Numbered from the stretch's first letter, positions 18,277-27,350 are shown. The stretch: 64,000 nt of DNA from Pseudomonas sp. K2I15 (GCF_002204795.1 NZ_NIXO01000031.1:1-64000); one strand, 5' to 3'. A program made the numbers and translations. The notes: generated from the sequence alone by a model not told the origin.

Positions 18277-18950
18277 GGCTGCACCGCTCCCGTCAGCACG
18301 CCGGCGTCCATGTGCAGGCGGGTCTTGCTCATGCGTTGTGCCTGCTCGGGGTCGTGGGACACCCAGATATAGGCATGGTCTTTGTCCGCTTCGGCCCAGG
18401 CGTTGATCAACGCCTCGACTTCCCGCGATGACGCCGGGTCGAGGGCGGCGGTGGGTTCGTCCAGCAGCAATACATCGGGGTTGAGTTGCAGGGTGCGGAT
18501 CAGTGAAACCACCTGGGATTCACCGCCGGATAAATCACCGGCGTTTTTTGACAGGAAACCCGGCTCTTTGCCCGCGTGGGCCAGCAGCGCCTTGACGGCA
18601 TCCGGGTCGAAACTCAAAGGGTGCAGGGCCTTGAGGCTGTAGGGGAAACGCAAGTTGTCTTCCACCGAGCCCTCGATCAGCGCCGGGCGTTGGGCGAGGT
18701 AGCTGATACGGCTGCGGTATTGCGGGATTTGCGCGTTGGCGATGGGTTGCCCGCGCCAGAGGATTTCCCCTGAGGTGGGCGCGTCGAGTAAGGCGAGCGC
18801 CCGAAGGAATACGCTTTTGCCGGAGCCGGATGAACCGGTGATGGAGATGCGGTCGGCACGGTGCAGTTGGAAGTTTGTAGGTTGCAGCAATTGGAGCTGG
18901 CGGCGCTCGTCCATACGCGTAAGGGCGCGGGTTTCGATCAATACGCTCAT
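18273..18950 (-). CDS. fetA: FetA-like ABC ATPase
   Basis: 225-residue ABC ATP-binding subunit. Walker A is GSSGSGKS, the signature is LSGGE and Walker B is DVLLLDEPTAALD, followed by the H-loop WVSHD. A single nucleotide-binding domain that would dimerise with the permease encoded downstream (4-base overlap). The pair resembles FetAB/YbbLM, a putative iron or metal exporter. Fifty-three bases separate it from the phosphoesterase gene. Confidence 0.9.
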   Translation of the reverse strand: MSVLIETRALTRMDERRQLQLLQPTNFQLHRADRISITGSSGSGKSVFLRALALLDAPTSGEILWRGQPIANAQIPQYRSRISYLAQRPALIEGSVEDNLRFPYSLKALHPLSFDPDAVKALLAHAGKEPGFLSKNAGDLSGGESQVVSLIRTLQLNPDVLLLDEPTAALDPASSREVEALINAWAEADKDHAYIWVSHDPEQAQRMSKTRLHMDAGVLTGAVQP

Positions 18951-19003
18951 GGACTTGATGATCCTTGTTTCTGGGTTATGCGCAATGGTGAGACAGGGGT
19001 TGT

Positions 19004-19468
19004 TCAGTGCTTGGGCTCGAGCGACACCAGCCGCGACTTGATCGACTTTTCACGCACCTCAAGCAGCGCCAGCGTCACCGGCAATTTGAAACGCCTGCGC
19101 CCTGCGCTGCCGGGATTGAGAAACAACCGCTCGCCACGCCACTCGATCAGTGGCTTGTGAGAGTGCCCAGTAATCACCAGCCTGATGCCCGGATCAAGCG
19201 CCTTCGGCACATCGGCAATGTCATGCACCAACAGCGCCCGCCAGCCATTCAGGTCAAAATCCAGCCGGTCAGCCAGATGCTCTGCCCAGCCCGCGTCGAG
19301 GTCGTTATTGCCGCGCACCACGTGCAACGGCGCAATCGAGGCCAGCAGCTCAAGGATTTCCGGGCTACCGATATCCCCGGCGTGAACAATCTGCTCGCAC
19401 CCCTCCAGGGCCGCCAGGGCCTCGGCGCGGAGCAAGCCGTGGGTATCGGAAATCACACCAACTTTCAT
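19004..19468 (-). CDS. YfcE/MJ0936-type metallophosphoesterase
   Basis: 154-residue single-domain phosphoesterase. Metal-binding motifs are visible: ISDTHG (residues 6-11), HAGDIG, GNND and GHSHKP near the C-terminus. Family members hydrolyse phosphodiester bonds with Mn or similar metals; the natural substrate is usually unknown. The frame stays open far upstream, but the ATG at 19468 is preceded by AGGAGAGCGAA and begins exactly at the conserved MKVGVISDTHG, so the longer form is not real. The interval 19469-19661 to the next gene is non-coding promoter DNA. Confidence 0.92.
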   Translation of the reverse strand: MKVGVISDTHGLLRAEALAALEGCEQIVHAGDIGSPEILELLASIAPLHVVRGNNDLDAGWAEHLADRLDFDLNGWRALLVHDIADVPKALDPGIRLVITGHSHKPLIEWRGERLFLNPGSAGRRRFKLPVTLALLEVREKSIKSRLVSLEPKH

Positions 19469-19661
19469 TTCGCTCTCCTGCTCAACTCGCCCGCGCCCAG
19501 CGCCTGGCGGCTTGCAATCAACAAGGCGACTGCCTATATTTCCCGCCAGGCGCCATCTACGCCTCCATCCGCGGAAAGGGCTGCGCCCAAGACCTTGACT
19601 GAATATCACATTTCTACGACTCCCAACCTTAAAGCGGACAAGGTTTGTGCAAGGAGATCGT

Positions 19662-20867
19662 ATGTCGCAATCATTCTCGTCCACTAACGGCCGTATCAAC
19701 CTTGAGCAGCAACGCAAGCGCGCCAAGGAGCTTTTGCGGCGCCTGAAAAGCGCTGACACCGCCGCTGCCCCGACCTTGTCCGATGCCCAGTGGCTGCTCG
19801 CCAAGGAACTCGGCTTCTCTAGCTGGCCCAAGCTGAAAGCCCACGTTGATGCGGTGGATTTTGCCGCCCGCCATCCCGGTTTCGAAGCAAGCGATGAGGC
19901 CCGTACCACCCACTGGCGCTGCGGCAATGACATCGCCCACAGCCTGGGTGTGGCGGGGTTCAAGGGCCGCTTTCGGATGCTGATTGATCCGTTGTGCATG
20001 GGGCCGGTCCAGGACCTGGCTGCCGAGCACTACCAGAGCCTTCGCACCCGCTATATCAGCCAGGTTTTTGCAATGGATGAGGTAGAGGTGGCTCGCCGGC
20101 ATACAGACGAGTACCACCATCTTGAACAACTGGGCAGCGCCGGGCACAGCGTGTTGTGGTGTGAGGCGGATGCTTACGATCAGTTGTTCCTGATTCGTGC
20201 ACTGGCAGGGCTTGAGCGTTTGCCTGAAAAGCTTGAGCTGATTGAGGTCGACCGCATCCCCGGCGTGCAACGTTTTATCGGGATTGGCCAACTGGCGCCT
20301 GAAGTGTTGGCGTGGCTGTGGCCGCAGCGTCGGCGGGTCGATGAGGAGATGCTGCAATTGGCGCGGCTGGCTTGGCTGGCGTACTGCGACAGTTCGCCGG
20401 TCAAGCTGGCGGAACTGGCACGGGAAAGCCACACGTCCCTGCCCTTCCTGGCCCAGGCGTTGCGCCGGCAGTTGCAGGAGCTGCCAGGCGTGCGGGACGG
20501 TTTGTCACTGACCGAGCGCCTGTCCCTGCACTACGTGGATGAGGCCGGGCCAGTTCCGTTTGGCAGGGTGTTTGCCGAGTTGATGGGCAAGCGTGAACCG
20601 CTGCCGTACCTGGGGGACATGATGTTTCATGCGTTGATGCGGCCGCTGATTGATGGTGACAACCCGCTGTTGACCGAGTCCGAGACTCAACTGCCATGGC
20701 CGCAACGCCTGTTGGCGTTGACTGCGCTGGGTCGTCAGGTGCTGAACGGCAAGGCTTACTGGCCGGACCACGCCACCCAGGAACGCTGGATCGGCGGCAC
20801 CTGCATCCGCCCAGGCAAACCGCACTGGATGATTGACGAGCATCTTGCTCCCGCCTGGCGCAGCTAA
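19662..20867 (+). CDS. DUF1835 domain-containing protein
   Basis: 401 residues. The N-terminal 65 residues (EQQRKRAKELLRRLKS then LSDAQWLLAKELGFSSWPKLKAH) match a short domain often seen at the start of this family. The DUF1835 region follows (HWRCGNDIAHSLGVAGFKGRFRMLIDPLCMGPVQDL). The rest is mostly helical. No enzymatic motif is evident and the function is unknown. The ATG at 19662 follows AAGGAGATCGT. Its last eight codons and the following bases (20843-20894) resemble a decayed REP element. Convergent with the Dyp peroxidase gene. Confidence 0.78.
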   Translation: MSQSFSSTNGRINLEQQRKRAKELLRRLKSADTAAAPTLSDAQWLLAKELGFSSWPKLKAHVDAVDFAARHPGFEASDEARTTHWRCGNDIAHSLGVAGFKGRFRMLIDPLCMGPVQDLAAEHYQSLRTRYISQVFAMDEVEVARRHTDEYHHLEQLGSAGHSVLWCEADAYDQLFLIRALAGLERLPEKLELIEVDRIPGVQRFIGIGQLAPEVLAWLWPQRRRVDEEMLQLARLAWLAYCDSSPVKLAELARESHTSLPFLAQALRRQLQELPGVRDGLSLTERLSLHYVDEAGPVPFGRVFAELMGKREPLPYLGDMMFHALMRPLIDGDNPLLTESETQLPWPQRLLALTALGRQVLNGKAYWPDHATQERWIGGTCIRPGKPHWMIDEHLAPAWRS

Positions 20868-20899
20868 AGGCGCGGCGCCTCTCCCTCGCCACAGGTTAT

Positions 20900-21769
20900 T
20901 TATTCAGCCGATACGATTGCGCTCAGGTCCAAGCGCCCATCCTTGATCGGCGGGCACCAGTAGTAACCGCCGGTCAACGGCTTGCTGATGCGATACAGGC
21001 CATCGACGATGCCGTCTTCCAGACCGCTCATCCGCCGCAACTGCGCTTCAAACGCATCAAACGAATGCCCAAACGCCAGGAACATCAACCCCGCCTGACC
21101 ATTCTCCGCCCATGGCATCGACCGACGCACCACAAACGCCTGCGGCGTAAAACTCTCCTGGGCCGTACGCTTGGTATGCGCCGACTCCGGCGCATCTTCC
21201 AACTCCTCGTTATCACCATGGCGCCGACCAATAATGTGATCCCGCTCCAACGCCGGCAACGCCGCAAACCCATCCAGGTCATGCTGCCATTGCTGGATCG
21301 CCGCAAAGCTCGCACCACCCTGCGCCACCGCCGCCTCAACCGCCGCATCATCATGGGGGTTCTCGGTGCCGTCCTCATAATCGGTCAGGTCGAACCCGGT
21401 CTTGTAGCGAAAACCCTCTGTCATCTGCACCAGGCCAAACCCCGGCGCCAGGGCCTTTTCAAACGCCCGGCTGCGCAACAGCAACTCACCGCGATCCACA
21501 CCATGCAACCAGACCCACAGCGCCTGCTGGGTCGACGGATTATTCGCCCCCGGCCCGCTCACGTGAGGGAACGCCCGCAGCCCGTCAATCCGGGCTCCAA
21601 GGGCATTGACCAGCGGCTCACCAAAACCGACCACTGCATTGGCATCCACCAAGTGCACCAGCGCATCCAATGCGGCAGGCACAGCATCGAGGGACTCAAT
21701 GGCAAAAAACAGATGGCGTGCCTGCAACGGCACCGGTGCGGCAAGAATGCCCGGCTGGTACTGACTCAT
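20900..21769 (-). CDS. Dyp-type peroxidase
   Basis: 289-residue dye-decolourising heme peroxidase. The family motif appears as DYEDGTENP (GxxDG region holding the catalytic Asp), followed by IIGRRHGDNEELEDAPESAHTKR, where the proximal heme His is expected, and RRSMPWAENGQAGLMFLAFGHS. No signal peptide or Tat motif is seen, so it is cytoplasmic or encapsulin-loaded, but no encapsulin gene is nearby. The start at 21769 (MSQYQPGIL) follows an AAGGAGT site. It is 28 bases downstream of the ArsR-type gene on the same strand and may share its transcript. Confidence 0.92.
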   Translation of the reverse strand: MSQYQPGILAAPVPLQARHLFFAIESLDAVPAALDALVHLVDANAVVGFGEPLVNALGARIDGLRAFPHVSGPGANNPSTQQALWVWLHGVDRGELLLRSRAFEKALAPGFGLVQMTEGFRYKTGFDLTDYEDGTENPHDDAAVEAAVAQGGASFAAIQQWQHDLDGFAALPALERDHIIGRRHGDNEELEDAPESAHTKRTAQESFTPQAFVVRRSMPWAENGQAGLMFLAFGHSFDAFEAQLRRMSGLEDGIVDGLYRISKPLTGGYYWCPPIKDGRLDLSAIVSAE

Positions 21770-21797
21770 GTGAACTCCTTCAAGTAAGCCGCGCAGT

Positions 21798-22520
21798 TTA
21801 CCCGGCGAGCGCCCGGTTGTGCGCAAGGTTTTCCAGGGTTCGCGGGTCGAGGTTCAACTGCACCTTGAGTTGCGCCCAGCCTTTGGGCGTGACCAACACC
21901 GCGCGGGAGTTTTTTGAACGGCGCAGCCAGTCGGCTTCGCACAGGGCATTCAGCAGTTGTACGCCCAAGGGCCCGGCCAGGTGATGGGTGCGTTCGGTCC
22001 AGTCCAGGCACTGGCGCGCCAAGCCCTCGCGCGTAGGTTTGAGCGCAGCAAGGTCAACCCCGAGCGAGGTAAACCACTGCGCCCCTGCCGGCAGCAGTTC
22101 GTAGCGCTTGTCCTCCACCGCAAGAAGGTAGCCGCAGTTTTCCAGGGCCTGGGTGATGGCGACACCCATTTGCCCGGCCAGGTGGTTGTAGCAGCAGCGG
22201 GCAAACCGCAGTCCCTGGGCCTGGCGCTCCAGGGGTTTGGCCGGCACCGGGGTGATCACGCTGAGGTACTCGATGGCCCGTGCCACATGCGCACCGGCCA
22301 AGCGGTAATAACGATGCCGGCCCTGGGTTTCGCAGGTCAGCAAACCACCGGCCAGCAGCTTGGCCAAGTGCGTGCTGGCGGTCTGCGGTGTGACGGACGC
22401 GGCATGCGCCAGTTCACCGGCCGGCAACGCGCGGCCGTCGAACAGCGCCAGCAGGATCGCGGCGCGGGCCGGCTCGGCGATGAGGGCGGCGACATCGGAA
22501 AAGTTGGCAGCAATGGGCAT
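21798..22520 (-). CDS. ArsR-type winged-helix regulator
   Basis: 240 residues, about twice a minimal ArsR protein. The N-terminal winged helix (ALIAEPARAAILLALFDGRALPAGELAHAASVTPQTASTHLAKLLAGGLL) is of the ArsR type, and a C-terminal region of about 140 residues includes RFARCCYNHLAGQMGVAITQAL, a conserved Cys-rich motif in this subgroup. The start MPIAANFSDVA at 22520 is chosen because it begins the domain. Divergent from an MFS exporter with a strong inverted repeat between them, it is probably an autoregulatory repressor of both genes. Confidence 0.87.
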   Translation of the reverse strand: MPIAANFSDVAALIAEPARAAILLALFDGRALPAGELAHAASVTPQTASTHLAKLLAGGLLTCETQGRHRYYRLAGAHVARAIEYLSVITPVPAKPLERQAQGLRFARCCYNHLAGQMGVAITQALENCGYLLAVEDKRYELLPAGAQWFTSLGVDLAALKPTREGLARQCLDWTERTHHLAGPLGVQLLNALCEADWLRRSKNSRAVLVTPKGWAQLKVQLNLDPRTLENLAHNRALAG

Positions 22521-22569
22521 GGCAGGTCTCCAGCAGGACCGCGCCAGTATAGGCGCACCGGATGACGCC

Positions 22570-22593
22570 ATGCTTCGATCACCGTCGAAGCAT
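22570..22593. promoter_or_regulatory. Candidate operator between the ArsR-type regulator and MFS genes
   Basis: ATGCTTCGA, 6 bases, TCGAAGCAT: a perfect inverted repeat with 9-bp arms, 50 bases upstream of the regulator start and 56 bases upstream of the MFS start. Arm length and position fit a dimeric winged-helix repressor such as the adjacent ArsR-type protein. Confidence 0.6.
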
Positions 22594-22648
22594 CGGCGCG
22601 GGTGCGCACGCTAGATTCGCCACCTGGTGACTTCAAGGATGATCCGCA

Positions 22649-23911
22649 ATGCCCTCTCCTCTTCTTGCACAACGCCGGGTACTGGCGGCCACCAGCCTCA
22701 GTTACGTGCTGGTGATTCTCGACACCTCCATCGTCAACGTCGCCCTGGAGCGCATCGCCGCCACGCTGCACACCGGCATCAGCGGGCTGCAATGGGTGGT
22801 CAGCGCCTACACCCTGAGTTTTGCCAGCCTGTTGCTCAGTGGCGGCGCGTTGGGCGATCGCTTCGGTGCTCGAAGGCTTTATCTGCTGGGGTTGGTGTTG
22901 TTTACCCTGGCCTCGTTGCTGTGTGGCGTGTCTGGCGACTGGATGACCCTGGTGGCGGCGCGGGTGCTGCAAGGCGTGGGGGCGGCGCTGTTGGTGCCCA
23001 ACTCATTGGCGCTGATCAACCAGGCTTTTATCAACGACCCGGCCGGGCGTGCGACGGCCATCGGGGTGTGGGCGGGTTGCGGCGGTATCGCCATGGCCGC
23101 CGGGCCGCTGCTGGGCGGCGTGCTGATCGAGCTGTTTGGCTGGCGCAGTATTTTTCTCGCCAACCTGCCGTTGGGGCTGATCGCGATTGGCCTGAGTGCC
23201 CGGCTCAGCGCCAGTGAGCGCTCGCCAAGGGCACTGGACCTGCGCGGACAATTGAGCGCGGTGCTGGCGCTGGCGACGTTGATTGGCGTGTTGATCGAAG
23301 GCCCGGTACGCGGCTGGTCGTCCATGCCGATCCTGCTGGCCAGCTTGCTGAGCGTGGCGGCCTGGGGCGCCTTCATCCGGATTGAAACCCGCCAGGCACA
23401 GCCGATGCTACCGCTCAAGCTGTTCGCCAATCCCGTGTTCAGCGCTTGTGTAGCGGTGTCCCTGGTATCGGCGCTGATGCTCTACGGCCTGGTGTTTCTG
23501 CTGAGCCTGTATTTCCAGCGGGTACTGGGTTATTCACCGTTATGCACGGGCCTGGCGTTCCTGCCGCTGACCGCGCTGGTAAGCCTTGGCAGCCTGGTCG
23601 CCAGCCGCCTGGTCAGGGCCTGGGGCAGCGAACGGCTGATCGGCGTAGCGCTGCTTTTATACTTGGCAGGTTTCGGCCCGCTGTTGCTCTACGGCCCTGC
23701 CCCTTCCTACCTGTGGATCGCCCTGCCGATGCCGGTGATCGGCCTGGCCGCCGGGCTGATCACACCCGCTGCCACCAGTGCCTTGATGGGCGCCGCGGAC
23801 AAGCACCGTGCCGGCATCGCCGCCGGCACCCTGAATGCCGCCCGACAGGTGGGCGCGGCGCTGGGGGTGGCGCTGTTCGGCGGGCTGCTGGCGGGCCACT
23901 TGTGGGCGTAA
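22649..23911 (+). CDS. MFS drug exporter (DHA2-like)
   Basis: 420-residue major facilitator with about 13-14 hydrophobic segments. DHA2-type signatures are visible: LDTSIVNVALERIA (motif D1), GALGDRFGARRLYLLG (motif A) and GVWAGCGGIAMAAGPLLGGVL (motif C, antiporter). Probably a proton-driven exporter of small toxic molecules from the inner membrane. It starts at 22649, 20 bases after an AAGGATGATC site, and is divergent from the ArsR-type regulator, whose operator-like repeat lies in its promoter. Confidence 0.9.
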   Translation: MPSPLLAQRRVLAATSLSYVLVILDTSIVNVALERIAATLHTGISGLQWVVSAYTLSFASLLLSGGALGDRFGARRLYLLGLVLFTLASLLCGVSGDWMTLVAARVLQGVGAALLVPNSLALINQAFINDPAGRATAIGVWAGCGGIAMAAGPLLGGVLIELFGWRSIFLANLPLGLIAIGLSARLSASERSPRALDLRGQLSAVLALATLIGVLIEGPVRGWSSMPILLASLLSVAAWGAFIRIETRQAQPMLPLKLFANPVFSACVAVSLVSALMLYGLVFLLSLYFQRVLGYSPLCTGLAFLPLTALVSLGSLVASRLVRAWGSERLIGVALLLYLAGFGPLLLYGPAPSYLWIALPMPVIGLAAGLITPAATSALMGAADKHRAGIAAGTLNAARQVGAALGVALFGGLLAGHLWA

Positions 23912-23989
23912 TGCGTCTAGCCCTTGCCACACGGGGCGTTGATGGGTGAATCTCTAGTCACGTTTTGCAACCACTCCAGGGGTAGTGAC

Positions 23990-25615
23990 ATGACCACCGA
24001 CAACCTGCTCGCCCAGCTATTTCCCACTGCCGCCGAGATTCCCGAGCAATTGCGGCTCGCGGCGCCCATTGAACAACGTGATTACCTTGTAGGCGGCCAG
24101 TTGCGTGTGTGGAACGGCCCCTTGGCCGAAGTGCGCAGCCCGGTGCAGTTGCGCGGCGCCGACGGTGACACGCCAGTGATCATCGGCAGCACCCCGCTGC
24201 TGGACGCCGACACCGCCTTGACCGCCCTCGACGCCGCCGTTGCCGCCTACGACCGTGGCCAGGGCGCCTGGCCGACCATGCGCGTGGTGGATCGCATCCA
24301 GCATGTAGAGGCCTTTTTGCGGCGCATGCGTGAACAGCGCGATGCGGTGGTCAAGCTGCTGATGTGGGAGATCGGCAAGAACCTCAAGGACTCGCAGAAA
24401 GAGTTCGACCGCACCTGCGACTACATCACCGACACCATCAACGCCCTCAAGGAACTCGACCGCCGCTCCAGCCGCTTCGAGCTGGAACAGGACACCCTCG
24501 GGCAAATCCGCCGCGTACCGCTGGGCGTGGCGCTGTGCATGGGCCCTTACAACTACCCACTCAACGAGACCTTCACCACGCTGATTCCGGCGCTGATCAT
24601 GGGCAATACCGTGGTATTCAAGCCGGCCAAGCTCGGCGTGTTGTTGATTCGCCCGTTGCTGGAGGCATTTCGCGACAGCTTCCCCGCCGGCGTGATCAAC
24701 GTGATCTACGGCAGTGGCCGCGAAACGGTCAGCGCGCTGATGGCCAGCGGCAAGATCGATATCTTTGCGTTTATCGGCACCAACAAGGCCGCCAGTGATT
24801 TGAAGAAGCTGCACCCAAAACCACACCGTCTACGTGCGGCCCTCGGCCTGGATGCGAAAAACCCGGGCATCGTGCTGCCTCAGGTCGACCTGGACAATGC
24901 GGTCAGCGAAGCCGTCACCGGCTCGCTTTCGTTCAACGGCCAGCGTTGCACCGCGTTGAAGATCCTGTTTGTGCATGAGGATGTGGTCGACAGTTTTATC
25001 GAGAAATTCAACCGCAAACTGGCCACCCTCAAGCCCGGCATGCCCTGGGAAGACGGTGTGTCGCTGACGCCGCTGCCGGAGCAAGGCAAGGTCGATTACC
25101 TGGGTGGCCTGGTGACCGACGCACTGGCCCACGGCGCCAAGGTAGTGAACGAGAATGGCGGTGCCAGCCGTGGCTCGTTTTTCTACCCGGCGGTGCTGTA
25201 CCCGGTGAACCCGCAAATGCGCGTGTACCATGAGGAACAGTTCGGCCCGGTGGTGCCGATCGTGCCTTACCGCGACCTTGAGACGGTGATCGACTACGTG
25301 CTGGAATCGGACTTCGGCCAGCAGTTGAGCATTTTCGGCACCGACGCCGGTGAAGTCGGGCGGCTGGTGGACGCGTTCGCCAACCAGGTGGGCCGGATCA
25401 ACATCAATGCCCAGTGCCAGCGCGGGCCGGACAGTTTCCCGTTCAACGGGCGCAAGAACTCGGCCGAAGGTACGCTGTCGGTGCATGATGCGTTGCGGGT
25501 GTTTTCGATCCGTACGCTGGTGGCGACCAAGTTCCAGGCGAGCAACAAGGAACTGGTGAGCGACATCCTGCATGACCGCACGTCGAGCTTTCTAACCACT
25601 GACTATATTTTCTAA
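23990..25615 (+). CDS. GapN-like aldehyde dehydrogenase
   Basis: 541-residue aldehyde dehydrogenase resembling the NADP-dependent non-phosphorylating glyceraldehyde-3-phosphate dehydrogenases. Visible motifs are GVALCMGPYNYPLNETFTTL, GNTVVFKPAK, the nucleophile in FNGQRCTALK, and YHEEQFGPVVPIVPY. GapN oxidises glyceraldehyde-3-phosphate directly to 3-phosphoglycerate. An odd point: the ELGGK motif, whose Glu normally acts as general base, reads ALGLDAKNP here. The ATG at 23990 was chosen over an upstream frame because MTTDNLLAQLFP starts the conserved protein and follows CAGGGGTAG. A REPIN follows the gene. Confidence 0.82.
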   Translation: MTTDNLLAQLFPTAAEIPEQLRLAAPIEQRDYLVGGQLRVWNGPLAEVRSPVQLRGADGDTPVIIGSTPLLDADTALTALDAAVAAYDRGQGAWPTMRVVDRIQHVEAFLRRMREQRDAVVKLLMWEIGKNLKDSQKEFDRTCDYITDTINALKELDRRSSRFELEQDTLGQIRRVPLGVALCMGPYNYPLNETFTTLIPALIMGNTVVFKPAKLGVLLIRPLLEAFRDSFPAGVINVIYGSGRETVSALMASGKIDIFAFIGTNKAASDLKKLHPKPHRLRAALGLDAKNPGIVLPQVDLDNAVSEAVTGSLSFNGQRCTALKILFVHEDVVDSFIEKFNRKLATLKPGMPWEDGVSLTPLPEQGKVDYLGGLVTDALAHGAKVVNENGGASRGSFFYPAVLYPVNPQMRVYHEEQFGPVVPIVPYRDLETVIDYVLESDFGQQLSIFGTDAGEVGRLVDAFANQVGRININAQCQRGPDSFPFNGRKNSAEGTLSVHDALRVFSIRTLVATKFQASNKELVSDILHDRTSSFLTTDYIF

Positions 25616-25633
25616 CCCCAACGCCGCTCAAAA

Positions 25634-25725
25634 ATGTGGGAGCGGGCTGCTCGCGAACAAGGTGTTTCAGCCAATGCATCTGGCGACTGATCCACCACTT
25701 TCGCGAGCAAGCCCGCCCCCACATT
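25634..25725. repeat. REP doublet (REPIN)
   Basis: ATGTGGGAGCGGGCTGCTCG on the left (one T missing from the usual GGCTTGCTC) and TTCGCGAGCAAGCCCG... on the right, 92 bases in all, between the GapN-like and FUSC genes. Confidence 0.85.
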
Positions 25726-25767
25726 TTGACCGCATGAATCCTTACTATTGAGGCCGCGTCGAGATTG

Positions 25768-26835
25768 ATGAACCTGCACTTGCCCCTCTTCGCCCGCCGC
25801 TTGCTGCGTCCGTTGCTGGACCCATATCGGCGCTACCGTCACGCCAAATTGATCCACGCGGTACGGGTTTCCATTGGTTTACTCGCGACCATCCTGCTCA
25901 CCACCGGCATCAACCTGCCCCACGGTGAGTGGGCCTCGGTGACGATGCTGATCGTGATCGGCGGTTTGCAGCACCATGGCAATATCGGCAAGAAAGCCGT
26001 CGAGCGCGCCTACGGTACGTTGATCGGCGCCAGCGTCGGTTTGCTGCTGGTGCTGCAACAGGCGTACCTGGGCCAGCCCCTGTTGACCTATTTACTGATG
26101 TCGGTGGTGTGCGGGTTCTTTTCCTATCACGCCATCGGCAAGGGCGGGTACATCGCGTTGCTGTCGGCCATCACCGTATTTATCGTCGCCGGCCATGGCG
26201 ATAATCCGATATCGGACGGCCTGTGGCGCACCGTCGACATCCTGATCGGCATCGTCCTGGCGCTGGCGTTTTCCTTCGCCCTGCCGCTGTATGCGGTGTA
26301 TTCCTGGCGTTACAACCTGGCCAGTGCCTTGCGCGATTGCGCGCTGATTTACAGCCGGATCATCAGCGGCCAGTCGGTGACTGACGATGAACACCTCAAA
26401 CTGCTGAATCGGCTTAACACCGCCATGCTGCAACTGCGCTCGTTAATGCCGTCGGTGTCCAAGGAAGTACGGATTTCCATGACCGAACTGGACACCCTGC
26501 AGCGGCATTTGCGGATGTGCATCAGCACCCTGGAGATCCTCGGCAACACCCGGCCCGACCCACGGGACAAGGACGCCCTGGCGCGGATGCAGGTGGCGTT
26601 GAAGGCCAAGCATCGGCAGATTCGCGTGCAATTGATCGGCATGGCGCGGGCGTTGCAATCCGGGGCGACCGACCGGCTGGAACGCCCGAGCAACACGCCC
26701 ACCCACGAGCAGACCTTTGAAGTGCCGGTAGTCAGCGCCCTCGATGGTTATCGGTTATTAACCCTGCAACTGGCGGCCAATATTGATGGCATGCGCCAAC
26801 GCCTGGCCAAGACCGCCAGCCACTGGAAAATCTGA
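25768..26835 (+). CDS. FUSC-family inner-membrane protein
   Basis: 355 residues with an N-terminal block of six hydrophobic segments (about residues 30-190) including VRVSIGLLATILLTTGINLPHGEWASVTMLIVIGG and KKAVERAYGTLIGASVGLLL, typical of the FUSC (fusaric acid resistance/YccS) family. The C-terminal cytoplasmic part is helical. Relatives are aromatic-acid or toxin efflux components, or of unknown role. The ATG at 25768 is chosen over TTG at 25765. It stands alone, with a decayed hydrolase gene after it. Confidence 0.85.
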   Translation: MNLHLPLFARRLLRPLLDPYRRYRHAKLIHAVRVSIGLLATILLTTGINLPHGEWASVTMLIVIGGLQHHGNIGKKAVERAYGTLIGASVGLLLVLQQAYLGQPLLTYLLMSVVCGFFSYHAIGKGGYIALLSAITVFIVAGHGDNPISDGLWRTVDILIGIVLALAFSFALPLYAVYSWRYNLASALRDCALIYSRIISGQSVTDDEHLKLLNRLNTAMLQLRSLMPSVSKEVRISMTELDTLQRHLRMCISTLEILGNTRPDPRDKDALARMQVALKAKHRQIRVQLIGMARALQSGATDRLERPSNTPTHEQTFEVPVVSALDGYRLLTLQLAANIDGMRQRLAKTASHWKI

Positions 26836-26902
26836 TCAGCCCCGGTGCAGCGCCTGTACCAAGAGTTGCTGCAACGCCTGTAGCCGGGGCTCGGGACTGA
26901 CA

Positions 26903-27286
26903 ATCGCCGACGCGCCCAGCTACGACTCCTGGCCATCGCCCACCTGGCGCGGGATTCATCGGCGGTTTACCGAGCATGCGTGCATGGCGCCGATCAGTGG
27001 CGTGGTCGGCCAGCCGATGTTCTACCAGCATCAGGTGGCGCAGTACGACTCGCGGTATACCGCCGATTTTGCCGAGCGCCTGCCGGGCATGGACTTGCCG
27101 GTGCAGATTTTGTGGGGTGCTGAAGATGAGTGGCAACCGCTGGCTTATGCGCATCGCCTGCAAAAGGACATTCCCGGGGCCGTGTTGCAGGTGGTGGAAA
27201 ACGCCGGGCACTTTCTGATGGAGGACGCGCCGGCACAGGTGAGTAAGTGCGTTTTTGGCTTTATTGGCAGGGTACACAAGCGTTGA
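26903..27286 (+). pseudogene. Remnant of an alpha/beta-hydrolase gene (C-terminal part)
   Basis: The frame from IADAPSYDSWPSPTW to the TGA at 27286 reads like the C-terminal 125 residues of an alpha/beta hydrolase: MDLPVQILWGAEDEWQPLAYAHRLQ places the catalytic Asp, and NAGHFLMEDAP the catalytic His. The N-terminal half with the nucleophile elbow is missing and no ribosome site precedes it. Upstream (26837-26890) is an AGCCCCGG...CCGGGGCT inverted repeat. Most likely a degraded gene. Confidence 0.7.
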
Positions 27287-27299
27287 GTGGGCAAAAAAG

Positions 27300-27330
27300 G
27301 GACAGTCTACGGTTAAATAGATCTGTCCCC
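27300..27330. repeat. Inverted repeat GGGACAG...CTGTCCC
   Basis: GGGACAG, about 17 bases including GGTTAAATAGAT, then CTGTCCC forms a 7-bp stem between the hydrolase remnant and the 3' end of the Ig-like gene. It resembles scattered GGGACAGATTTATTT-type sequences seen in gamma-proteobacterial intergenic DNA; without a proper T run it is a weak terminator at best. Confidence 0.45.
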
Positions 27331-27350
27331 GCTCCCCCCTTTCGCCGCAG

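Noticed and set aside
20843-20894. Full REP doublet at the end of the DUF1835 gene
   Set aside because: Only fragments (CTTGCTCCCGC and CCCTCGCCACA) of the second REP family are visible; too degenerate to list as a feature.
26837-26890. Terminator after the FUSC gene
   Set aside because: AGCCCCGG...CCGGGGCT arms are about 38 bases apart and no T run follows.
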